64,000 nt of DNA from the NCBI GenBank assembly GCA_021399445.1, contig JAJTUQ010000003.1, positions 1,426,001 through 1,490,000 on the forward strand, read 5' to 3'. Shown here in pieces: positions 1-10,942 of this stretch. This stretch comes from Xylogone sp. PMI_703. Lineage: Eukaryota; Ascomycota; Leotiomycetes. The position numbers were made by a program, and so were the translations under genes. The notes below the pieces were generated by a model. It was not told the origin of the DNA. It made no database searches and saw only the letters and a list, made by a program, of their open reading frames with translations. Position 1 is the first letter of the stretch. Each line of letters starts with the position of its first letter.

Positions 1-1
1 A

Positions 2-874
2 ATGTCTTCAAATTCTTCGCTTTCGGAAGCCCAAATTTCTTTCGTTCCATCAGCTAAACGAAATTTCGTAGACTACGGCTGGGTCAACTCATACCAAACC
101 ATTAATCCTAATGGAAAAAACCCAGTACCTGGAGGCACGGGGAGCCTAGCAATTCTGAACGAAGACCGTGTAAAACCTCTCACTGGATTTCCAATGCACT
201 TCCATCGTGACTACGAGATCTTCAGTTACGTTATCTCAGGGGAGCTTACCCACCGAGACTCTATGTCCACGAAAAAGGCCACCCAGGACTTGACTTCCAA
301 GGACTTTTATATCATGAAGCGGGGAAATGTACAATTTACAGCTGCCGGATCGGGTATTTCTCATTCAGAGAAAAACGAACGCGATGATGTCTGGGTGCAT
401 TTCTTGCAGATTTGGGTCTCACCGTGGAAATTTGGTTTGACACCCAAATATCACACTGCTGAATTCAATGAGGCAGACAAGAGAAAGAAATTCATTCCTA
501 TTGTTAGTCCTCTAAAGGCTGGGCCTGAAGCTAGCGCCGAGGAGGAAGAGACAGCAGAGCCAAGTATCCCAGGCACGATCCCCATTCACGCCGATTTCGT
601 GATGGGTGCCGCCATCATTCCGGCTAACAAGACTTTTAGTTGGATAGTAGGTTATGATGGGGTTGTTGAAAAGAAGAATGACAGGGTTATCTATATACAC
701 TTTCCAACAACTAAGGAAGGGAAATCAAAACTAAGAATAGAGGGGAGCGATGTAGTTCTATCAGAGGGTGACGGGGTTGCACTGACTAAAATCAACGCAA
801 ATACAAGGATAGATGTCACATCCATTGGAGATACTGAGGCCGAGATTGTACTTTTCGACGCTGAATCCGATTAA
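2..874 (+). CDS. Pirin-family bicupin protein
   Basis: Single open frame of 290 residues starting with ATG at the window edge; an upstream exon outside the window cannot be excluded. The N-terminal cupin carries the pirin metal-site pattern: HFH at residues 66-68 and HSE at 121-123, corresponding to the His-x-His and His-x-Glu ligands of the family. A second cupin half follows, with a Glu-rich linker at about residues 175-190. Length agrees with the usual 280-310. Pirins bind Fe; some act as redox-sensing cofactors of transcription and some as quercetin dioxygenases, and the sequence does not say which applies. No signal peptide, so cytosolic or nuclear. It converges on the isochorismatase-like gene 380 nt downstream. 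Family assignment is firm, role is not. Confidence 0.9.
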   Translation: MSSNSSLSEAQISFVPSAKRNFVDYGWVNSYQTINPNGKNPVPGGTGSLAILNEDRVKPLTGFPMHFHRDYEIFSYVISGELTHRDSMSTKKATQDLTSKDFYIMKRGNVQFTAAGSGISHSEKNERDDVWVHFLQIWVSPWKFGLTPKYHTAEFNEADKRKKFIPIVSPLKAGPEASAEEEETAEPSIPGTIPIHADFVMGAAIIPANKTFSWIVGYDGVVEKKNDRVIYIHFPTTKEGKSKLRIEGSDVVLSEGDGVALTKINANTRIDVTSIGDTEAEIVLFDAESD

Positions 875-1257
875 TAAAGTAACACTTCGACGAGGATCGT
901 AAAACCTGTATGCTCATCGCATATTATACTTAGAATATAGCTCAATTTCAACCTATATTGTTTCTTGTTAACTATCTAATGCTCCTATAATTTCATTGTG
1001 ACCTCTTTGATATCTCTTGCGGCTTAGTATCAATACTAGACACATATTATATACCATGTATGTTGAAAAATGAGTTCAACTACGCGTGCTAAAGTCTAAA
1101 AATAGTGAAATCTAGGCATAAAACAATATATTTCATTAAAGGAATCATACAATCTTTATCCACGTCCTCCAACACTTATATACCTCCTGTCTTCCACAGT
1201 TCCTCTCCAACATCAGCTACTACACTTACCAATCTAGAACATCGCTCCTACGGTGCT
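875..1257. other. Intergenic, convergent 3' ends
   Basis: About 380 nt between the pirin stop and the stop of the isochorismatase-like gene on the opposite strand. AT-rich, presumably both 3' UTRs. No other gene seen. Confidence 0.5.
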
Positions 1258-2403
1258 TTACAGGATTTGAGACTCGCCAGGAACGAAGGTGCCATTCTCA
1301 ATAGCGTAACCATGGTTGCGAGCGACAAGGGAGTATGGAACCAGGTACCTTTGCAAAGTTAGCGTCCAGTATATTATCTTCGGACAAGACAGAGCAACTT
1401 ACTCATCAAGGAATGGAAGGAGCTCAGCACTGCCTGGAACATTGCGCCTGCAAAATTATCAGCATATTATTTAGGTCGTAAGAGAGTGAGCACCCACCAG
1501 TCACGCATAAGGTCCATAGCAATTCCAAACATGCCCATCAGGTGCACACCCGCTTGCTCCATTCGTCGGTTTGCATCAGCAGCGAGCTTTGCATCGAAGG
1601 TACCGCTTGCGTCAGTGTTGGCCCACACTTCATATCCAGCTTCACGAAGGGAAAGAGCCAAGAAAGAAGTGCCTGTCAGTCTGTAAGCTAAAAGTTTTCC
1701 ACGCCATAGTATTCATTTCACGTACAAACTTCCGTGACAATACCAGCAAGGATGATTTGCTTCTTTCCAGTTGCCTCGACAGCAGCTCTGAAATCAGGGT
1801 TGTCCCAAGCATCAACCTGGTGGTATGTTAGTATGGATTATAGTTGTTGGGCACAGAGTGCAATACGTACCTCTCCCTGACGGTGGATGAAAGGAGCGTT
1901 GGGGTGCATCTAATCAAAGTTAGACTGTCATTCTGACTTCCTGGGACACAAGGCATTGTCTCACGTCAATAATTTCTTTGGGTAAAGCTCCATTTGGTCC
2001 TATTCTAAGTCAGCTCTATTGCTCAAAAGGTTTGTATCCTCAGAGTGGCTAGCATACCCTGGTCGGCAGACGTGGTCAAAATGGTTGGGAGATTGAACAC
2101 CTTGCCAAGAGCAGCGTGGGCGAAGATTGATTGTCTGAATACCGTTGGATCGATATCGCGAACCAGGGTTGAAAGTCCAAGCTGGTGGTCAACGACCAGG
2201 AGAGCCTACAAATCAGGTTGGTAAGTATGTGATACAGGTGTTTGGTAGTTCAATGGAACATACAGCATCGGATTTGTTCAGACGGGTGTATGTAAAAGCT
2301 GTCGAGATTGTCAGATATAGAATGGTAATATATGGGAGCAGTATATACCATTCACAACAGTAGTTGCTGAGAAGGCAATAGATGCAAGAGCCGAGAACTT
2401 CAT
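1258..2403 (-). CDS. Isochorismatase-like cysteine hydrolase
   Basis: Multi-exon gene; ATG at 2403, stop TAA at 1258-1260. The first exons are 2403-2349, 2298-2264 and one starting at 2205, each with consistent phase. The spliced product is roughly 225 residues with a hydrophobic, signal-like N-terminus (MKFSALASIAFSATTVVNA). The core matches the YcaC-like isochorismatase family: the VVDHQ strand supplies the nucleophile-activating Asp, and TEVCTSFLALSLREAGYEV supplies the catalytic Cys. That Cys codon is split T|GC by an intron with a GTACGT donor near 1734. The tail after MRDW lies in two short exons. These enzymes hydrolyse C-N or enol-ether bonds of small amides and isochorismate-like molecules; the substrate here is unknown. 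The N-terminus could mean secretion or entry into the ER, unusual for this fold. Confidence 0.82.
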
Positions 2404-5400
2404 GTTTGTAATATGTAAATTGATAAATTATAGGTGGAGTAGGAGTCAAGGTCGATATGGAAGATGTATGTATTGGATTGAGTAGATTGTATTGTTTGTA
2501 TGTAACTGTGTGTTGATTGTGTGTTGGATGATGATGAATGAGGAGATATCTGTGCTACTTTATATCCTTTTTCAACTGCATCTCCTCAGTCACGAGCATC
2601 TGTGATACATTGAGATACTGACGTCGTGAGCTTGGCTGTAACACCGGCAGGGAAGTAAGCAAACTGCAGAGGCCATTTCATTCCCACTGATGGCCAAGCT
2701 TTTTCCCATGCCTCTTCGAGTCAACAACCCAGCCACTAAGAGACCGCCAGAAAGAATGAGGCCGAGGATTGCTATGTTCGGCCCGTACCGACCGAAACCA
2801 CATTTGGGAAGGTCTCTGGGGACCAAGTTCCAGACTCTCAGTGGCACTCAGTAAGAACTTAGAAATTGCGCGATCACACAGCGTTGGCATTGCCAATGGA
2901 TGAATAAGTTCTAATAATCATCCGAGCTGGAGGAGCCTGGAAGAACCCCGAGGAGCGGCAAATGCGTTGGTGGGCGCACGATATCGTCATTTCAATCGGC
3001 AGCCGTTACTTTCGATGGAAAGCAATCTAGATCCACCGGGCTGGATGGCTAACTAGGTGATGAGTAAGGTCTGACACCCGCTGCGCCAGGGCTTACAGAA
3101 TTAATGCACCTGGCAGGAGCGAGCCGATGTCAGTCTCTTCACCATCGGTTGCGACTGGATGAAAACTCCCGCTTGGCAACGCTGAATAATCCTCAACCCC
3201 ATATTGCCACATTAGCCAACCTTCACATAATCAACGGTACCTCGAAAGATACGAAGCCGACTCCTAGTTAAGACCAATCGGGTTATTTTTACCGGCAAAG
3301 GTTGCTGAGCGTTAGATGGCCAAGCTTAAAATGCAAAAACAACGATCGACTATTACTGTATTAACAACAGGCCTAATGCCAAGTCTGGAGCCCTCAGGCT
3401 TCCAAATCATCACTAAACATTAAGTCATTCCAGGTCACACTGTACATGAGACCCCGTACTGGAATGTATTCATGGGATCAACTATGAAATTATTTGTGGA
3501 AAAGAATATTTTCCACGAAGCTCCAGGTCCTCTTGCTTCGAACACTAGTGGCCGCTGCTGAATCATCGCTCTCCACATGCGGGACTCTCTCCCCCCTGAA
3601 GACCGCTGTTCTCTTCTCCACCACTTGGTCGCTGCAATAGGCAATTTACTCGTCTTGGCCATGCCTCGGCGCCCCTGGAGAAGTCACATCTCGCGATGAA
3701 CCATGTTGCATAGAGAGTTACAGAGGCAAATCCGCTCATAAACTGGTTTAGGAAATCTCACTGCATTCGTCAAATACTCATCAAAAGACATGTGCAATGT
3801 CTCTCAAGTTTTATTCGTCACCATCACACACGGGTATCCTATAACAAGGCGGCCTCACTCGAATCCAGCACATTCCAAGCTAACAGGATTGGTATCCAGT
3901 GCTTCTAGTGGATAGGGCTCTCATCTGCGTCAAGCAACCAGGGACTTGTGTGACGCTTTCTGGTGACTGTGCACCTTCCCGAAGACCTTCTCGATCAGAT
4001 GAATCAGATGCAGGGGTAGCACCAATCATCAGACAAGGGGAATTGTCCCTATAACAGTCACTAATCTATGCCCAGGACGACCAGAGCACGATATACTGTG
4101 CAAATCAGGACATCACTTTCATCTCCGAGGAACAGCAACAAGAACTTGAAATGAAGGGCTCGTCCTTACAGCAAGAGCTACGCCGGGGAAAGCTGGGAGT
4201 ATGTCGCTGGTAAGGATGAGTTTCTCTCTCTGGTCATTGCTGCCATATATTTCTTAGCACTTACTATTCATTGCCTGACACAGTGAAGATGCTGTCCACG
4301 ATGATATCTAGCATTACAAACGGGAATTATCTCACCAGCATAGAAGCAAATGACATACGCGGATAGGAATCGCTCTTCACAAGACCAGCTCCAGTTCCAC
4401 AGGTGATTACTGATACTCCTCAGCCTTTTGCGTATCGTACTAATAGGTCAATCAAGTCCGCCCATCAGTAACATCCTCAACTTCATTCGTCCTCCATCTC
4501 TTCCTCCCAGGACGGGACCTCCTATCGAATATTACCTCCAGATTGCCTCTACCGAAACTACCTAGTGAGAGCTTCAGTCCGTCAGTCATTTTATTTACGA
4601 ACTGAAAACAAGTACCAAATAAACAATTTTTGGACAACCCAAAGAGTTCGTTCACTCCATATTCCTGCCGTAGCTCGGGTCAACTCTCACAGTGAGCTGG
4701 GCTTACAGGTCTACATTGGCCCAAGAACACTTCGTTTTACTAAACCGCCGGCTAACAAATCATGACCGCATCGCATTCCCGTGGATGTCATCTCACCTTC
4801 TCCACATAATAGTGAGAGATGCGAATGAGGAATGTTCTATCCTGCATTGTCATAGGTGAAAAACAGATAACAGAGTAAGTTGTCAAATATGGGCATCGAT
4901 TGCCAGCAACTGACAAGCAACTTAGTACTTGCTCGACGACTCAACAAGAACAAACCTTCTGAGCCTCACAGCTCCTCCAAACCCGTTCGAGATCCGTGAA
5001 CCCACCGAATTGAACCTCCAGAACGGCACGCGGATACTTGCCTCTGTTCTACAGCCTAACAGAAGCATGCTTATAGGTTCTAGAGCTTCCACACCACTAC
5101 CAATTATCTGACCACCGACTGTCATACATAACCAACCTCTCTACATCAAACCTCATCTAACACCTCTTCTTACTCTCTTTCACAGCAAAACGCTCGTGGT
5201 ACTTCCACAGTTGGAGGAGCCGAACTGCTTGGCGTAGCGTCACTCAAGCCGTGGCGCAGCCGTTTCGTTCAGCAGCCAGCTGTGGCGCCTCCAATTGAAT
5301 AGCGCCCAAAAAGTATCGGTAACGGCTCTATGCTAGTGCGTTATGGGCGCCGCACGTGGCTGAGGAAGGCTCTTTTGACTACAGATACCGGTATCACTTC

Positions 5401-5727
5401 TAGCTAGCGCTCCCTAGGTGGAAAGAGAGGAGCTGATCATAGAAAGGGGTATACATAACTTTGAACACCAACCGACACGTTCTTAACAAGGACACACAGG
5501 CACGCAGATACGTTATCAAGATTATCTAGAATTCTCTTCAAATTCCGATATGGTATAATAAAGCAATGATATCAACCCACTACAATAAACCACACACACA
5601 TACACACCTCTCCTTTCTTCAATTTCTCATCTCCCCAACGCAATGATTATAAATGTGCCTATTACAAATAATTTGTCACACCCCCCAACCCAAGTTCTTT
5701 TGAAAACTACAAGAGAGTGCGCCCAAT
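2404..5727. other. Gene-poor 3.3-kb region
   Basis: Every frame here is short and codon-poor, and none has domain character or plausible exon chaining. The open frames at 2590-2900 and 5728-5831 look accidental. The last part (about 5440-5727) is the 3' side of the UNC93-like gene and holds a short CA-rich run near 5590. No tRNA or repeat recognised. Confidence 0.45.
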
Positions 5728-7639
5728 TTATGCAGTTTCAACAGCCTTCTCAGGATGGCCCTGAGGCAAGACATCCGCGAGCGTCTCGTCCGAGAACACG
5801 AGATCCTCCTCGGTGGAGACGTGGTCCTTGATGCGGAGGAAGATGACGGGCGCGGCGCAGACGAGGGAGCCCAGGAGCAGGCCCCAGTTGCTGGCGAACT
5901 CGGTCATGAAGGAGGGGCTGCGGCGGTCGAAGGACCACATGACGGCGGCGCCGGCGGATTGGAGGCCCTTGTAGAAACCGACGAAGTTGGCGGCTTTACG
6001 ACCGGAGTTGCTGAGGGCGCCCATGTACCTGAGAGAGGCAGCGTTAGTATACAAACAAATCATTAGACAACTAAAATGATATTTTCCCCCTTGGTTTCTC
6101 CTTTCCTGGTGTAAAAATAAAAGTTGAGAGGAATGGATACATACCAGTAAGAGCAGCACTGCCAAGCAGCATCGTAGAAACCGTAGAACATGTAGAGGAA
6201 CATGGGTCCAGCGTAGCCCGGGCTGGTCCAGTCAGAGGCGGGGCGGTTGGCGAGCGACTCGCGGGTGAATCGCTTCTGCCAGGCGTAACCACCGCCCCAG
6301 ATGGCCAGGGTGAGGGTGAAGAGGGCAGCGAGGGCTCCCTTGGCACGGGTAGTACGGCGGAAGTACTTGAGATCGAGGCAGTAGCCGAAAGCAGCAGCGC
6401 CAAAGATCTGGGACAGCCAGTAGAGGAGACCATTGAGGGACTTGGTTCGGGTGTCGAAGTAGGCGCCGTTGACGCTGTTGGTCTGGTAGGTGGTGAACCA
6501 GTTGGAGGACCAGAACATGGGGAAGAAGAGGATGATCCAAGGCTCGAGCTTGATGGACTGGTAGAGACCGATGAACTCGGAGGTCCAGCTGGGCTGCTTC
6601 ATGAGGACGACGCGGGAGCCGTCGCGACGGATGACCTTGGAGGCGTTGACGAGGATGGTGGCCAGGCAGGCACCGATGAACATGAGGACGATGAAGGCGA
6701 TGTAGGTGCCATCATTGACGTCGTGGTTGGTTTTGACGTGGATGTTTTGGCCGAGAGGGATCTGAAACATTGTTAGCTGCTGTTTCTTTTGCTTTCTCCT
6801 TGAGTATGAAATTATGTCCTCTTCTCTTCCCAGTGGTCTTTCTCTTATTCTTTCCTCGTCTTCCCTGCTCTTTTCGCCAATTTTTCACTTCTAGGCTCTA
6901 AAAAAGGACAAAATAGTTGTAATAAAGGAGAAGAAAAGACTCACCAAACTGCCAATGACACCACCGAGGTTAAAGATGGCCCAGAACCAGGCGAAGAAGT
7001 GGCCCTTCTCAGACTCGCCCGGGTAGGACAACATGATGGTGCCCTGGGCGGTCCAGAGCAGACCGGCGCAGACACCGAGGAGGGCGCCGGCGAAGATGTT
7101 GAAGCCGCGAACATTGGCGTGGAGGGAGGCGAGCAGGGAGATGGCGTAGATGCAGTAGCCGAGGCCGCCAAAGCCCAAGGTGAGGCGGACGCCGAGCTTG
7201 TTGACGAAGGTGCCGCCGAAGAAGCCCACGACGGCGAAGGTGCTGTAGAGGGCGGTGTTCTGAATTCGTCAGTTTTTGTTCATTCTCTTTTTAGATTTAT
7301 TTCTTTTTATTCTTATTTTTTTATCTTTTTATTAAAGAGAGAGAAAAAACGCACCATGTCATCAGCGAGGTTCTTGTCGGAACGACCACCACCACCCAGG
7401 CCGCTGAGGGCGTTGAACATGCCCGGGCACAAGAAACACACAAAAGCGACCATGAGCAGCTGGACGCGGGGCGAGGCGTACCAGTCCAGATCCCACTTGA
7501 GGAAGCGGTGCTTGCGGTACATCCAGCTGTCGGGCAGGACGGGCTCGCCGTTGGGGAGGGTGGCGATGTGGTCGTCGGTGGTGGGCTCGACAGGCTCGGT
7601 GGCCGTGGCGGGCGCGTTGGTTTCCTTGGAGTCGGCCAT
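5728..7639 (-). CDS. UNC93-like (DUF895) multi-pass membrane protein
   Basis: Four exons, 7639-7355, 7259-6945, 6761-6145 and 6028-5728, join in consistent phase to 505 residues. A hydrophilic N-terminus of about 60 residues is followed by at least ten hydrophobic segments. The family block GFFGGTFVNKLGVRLTLGFGG lies at about residues 104-124, and the short tail is acidic. Fungal UNC93/DUF895 proteins are MFS-like; most are uncharacterised, and animal UNC93 members act in ion-channel regulation or receptor trafficking. The exons are GC-rich and strongly codon-biased compared with genes right of 27 kb, suggesting an expressed core gene. The 3.3 kb upstream is gene-free. Family confident; transported substrate unknown. 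Confidence 0.9.
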
Positions 7640-10600
7640 GATTGATGCTATGCTATACTATATTATAGGTATATATTATGTAGACGATGATTGCTCTTCT
7701 GCTTTTCTTGCGATTTTTGCAGTCCAGCCAATTCAATTGGGGCAAGATGCCGACCAAAGATTCCTCCAAGCTTCGAAGTTTATTCTTTCCTGGATAATAA
7801 ACTGGATCGTGGCTGGTGGGTTGGATGATTTCGGAAAATCAATCCAAATCGATCGCAAAAGAGAGAGACTGCGATATCCGATCCGTGCAGCACGAGACGT
7901 GACGCGCTGACTGATGGGATTTGGTCTGTCTGGGCTGGGGCTGGGGGCTGAGGGAGACTGAGCCTGGCCTTGGGGATTGCTCACGAAGAGGAAAAAGGAG
8001 AATCGAAGAATGCAGGGAGGCTCGACATTATTAAACAAAAAAATATGAGAGCTGAGAAGACAGGCCACTCCAAGTGGTTGTTACCCATACGAGGAGAGGG
8101 ACAGGGAGGGAGAGAGCAAAGAGGGATAAGGTCGAATAAGCATAAGCCCGTGGTAGCGGCGCCAGTGGCAGCCACCGCAGAGATAGCGGCGTTGGCAGCG
8201 GGCAGTTGGTGAGAAACGCCTCTGGGTACAACGTAGGACTGGGTTGCACTGGACTCTGTACCACAAGTATTATTGTATGCTACTGTGCTCCTGTTGCTGT
8301 GCTCCTGTGGCAAAGGGGACTCTTACTGCCTCCCAGTGGACAGAGCAGTTGGGCATGGTGGTACTTGAGAGCTCACCAAATTTTGGGGGCGACTGATGTA
8401 CCGTACACCAGGGAGCACTGCTTTGCTACCACCAGCCCCAGGTCCCCAGCCCCAAGGTCCAGCCCCAGATTAGTTCTGTCGCGAAGAGATCAGGAGGAGA
8501 GCCGAGGAAGAGGCGAGTGCTACGTGGTATATGGGCTGTAGGGTCTCTATCCTCTCACCTCTTGTCTCTGGCCTCTTCCTATCCGCTTCTATCCTCCTTC
8601 CAATTTACCTGGGGAAAAAAAGCCTGTGCCGCGCGCCGTGCTTGGCTGAGGGGCGCAAATTGGTTCCTGATTGGGCGCACGGCGAGATCACTGGATCACG
8701 GGCGCGTACTTTATCTATGTAACGTATCGTCGCAGCTCCCGACCACCAGATACTACCAGTCGCTACTGTCGCTCAAGCCTCTCTCTGTCTCTCCCTTCTG
8801 CTGGGTAGGGACAACCACCAGTTGCAATGGATCACGATAACCGCATGGTGAGCTCTACTACTGGACGATGAATACGGGGCAAGATCCCAGGGACCCATAC
8901 TAATCATCTCTTCTTTGACTCCCGTACTTATCAATTGGAGCCACCCAATCCATCGACTAACTGTACAGGATGCATCTACGCCTTCCCGACGCTGTGGTTG
9001 TGGTTGGAGTTGCGCCGGGCCTGGGGGATGGGGATGCCGCTTCCCATCTGATCGGGTACGCTGGTCCGCTGGTCCATGGTAACCTCACCGCGGGTACAGT
9101 AGTTAGCTAATAATACCCAAGCAAAAGAACTGAAATCAACAACGCTGGTGGTGAGGCTTGTTTTTGTTGGTTACACTCTGGGCGTTCAACCTCAGTAACA
9201 AGTGGTAGCTATTAGATAACAGCTGGTGGAGTCGAGTCAACATCAACCCTTAGCTACTGTACTCATATCTCTCTCGCTCTCTTTGACGTACAACTCTGCA
9301 CCCAGTTGCAGGTCGATCGTGAAGACCAGCATCGAGTTTCTTTTTTTATAATTCCATCGACAGGTTCAAGAGCTATATATAAGCCAAGTATCAGACATCT
9401 CTGTATATCTTGTCTAAATAAATCTATGCAATAATAATGCATGCATCTATCTCACATGCTCCAAGGACTGTACCCATACTCACCATACCCGTACAGTAGC
9501 CAAATGACAAACTCCACAGATAAGAACCCAGGGCCCCTGGGGACACCTGCTCGATCGGCGCTTGGCCCGCCTGGGGTTAGAGAGCAAAAGTAGCGCCGAG
9601 AGCAAATACGGGCCGGCACAGTCCTGTAATACGGGCGAGAACCAGCGCTGACTCCTCCCGTATTGGGTCGCCACCCTGTTACTGTAACATAACCATAAAC
9701 CATGCCATACCCGCCCGTAAACCACCATCCTTCCCTCCGCTCTAGATCTCGTGACTTTTTCCCCCTCACTTTACAAGTCTTTGGTGCAGAGCACGTGACA
9801 ATCCTCCTCTCCTCCATGTCTTGACCCTACGCTGCGTACGGTACAGCAATTACACGTGTTGCAGTAGTCCCTTCCTTTGCGCTTCTACGCTACCATACCG
9901 TATCCATCGAGTCTATCTATCGTGCATCCGCTCCAGATGCTGATGCTACCTCTCCCATGCGCGCCAAGTGTCCCTAGGATATACGCGTACCGGGATCCCT
10001 CACCTCTATCCTCTCTTTCACGCGTGGAAGCAGTCTAGAATCGCATTCTCCATTGGCTTCGACTCCTTGTAGTTTAGCTTGCCTCCCAAGATTCTGTATT
10101 TGGTAATGACAATTCTGGATGCGACTAATAATTCAATTGGGTACAAGGAGCCGCTTCGTATATTTTTGAATTTTGTAATCACGTGCTCAACTTTGACTGT
10201 CGTGAAATTCATGCGATTGAACCATGATAATGAAATGGTTCCAAGCTCTTCTTATAGACTTAACAGAGATTTCGTGACAAAGATGCATTTTACATAAGAG
10301 TAGAATTGATTGATCTAATCCTACATGTTGTCACTGCATCTCCTGTGTTTTCTATTGCGGTGTTTTGAAAAAAAATATTTCATTTTCCTAAACGAAAAAA
10401 AATAATAAAAAATAAAACCCCCCTGGATGTCAAAAGCACTGTCCTCGCAAATAAATTCAAAAGAACGTGAAAGATTCCGTATATTTCATCTCTCATGGAT
10501 TTCGATACAGTGATCAAACTAATCTATCTCGTCCTTGAAACAAGCTCACATAGACCCAGGACTAAAGACGAGGCAGAACGTTTTCCTTATCCACATCTCT

Positions 10601-10942
10601 CAATCACACACTCTTCTCAGCAAACACGCGACGCTCAGAGGCAAACTCTCGCATTATTTTATACATCATCTCATCTAGTGCTTATATCTTTTTACAACGT
10701 TGAAACGGCGTCCATCCATCACGTGTGAAGTTGACATCTAAAAAAATGAAATTCCCAATTCTTTCCTAACTGGCTTCGCCATTTAACACAGAAACCATTC
10801 CCATAAAAAGCATGTGCGCACTCAGAACACCGCATACCGCTCCCCCCTGCCCTTGCCTGCATTTTCCATCCCCCCATCTCGTTACCTTCCCCCTGTTCCC
10901 AAAGAGGAGTGCAAAATGGGTGGGGGAGTTCGTGAACCTTGC
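7640..10942. other. Long intergenic region upstream of the UNC93-like gene
   Basis: 3.3 kb without a supportable gene. It lies between the start of the UNC93-like gene and the 3' end of the Zn2Cys6 gene. Contents by eye: a CCAAT-like box (attggggc) near 7735, GA/CT-rich patches near 8090-8110 and 9270, a TATA-like run near 9375, and an A-rich patch at 10367-10412. Open frames on both strands lack domain character. A noncoding transcript or long 5' UTR is possible but not shown by the sequence. Confidence 0.4.

Noticed and set aside
5591..5612. CA-rich run as a microsatellite
   Set aside because: Too short and interrupted to count as a meaningful repeat.
5755..6066. Plus-strand open frame over the UNC93-like gene
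   Set aside because: GC-rich shadow frame of the real minus-strand exon; low-complexity composition.
6999..7910. 303-codon plus-strand frame
   Set aside because: Antisense shadow of UNC93 exons 1 and 2 and their introns; Glu/Ala/Gly-rich with no domain.
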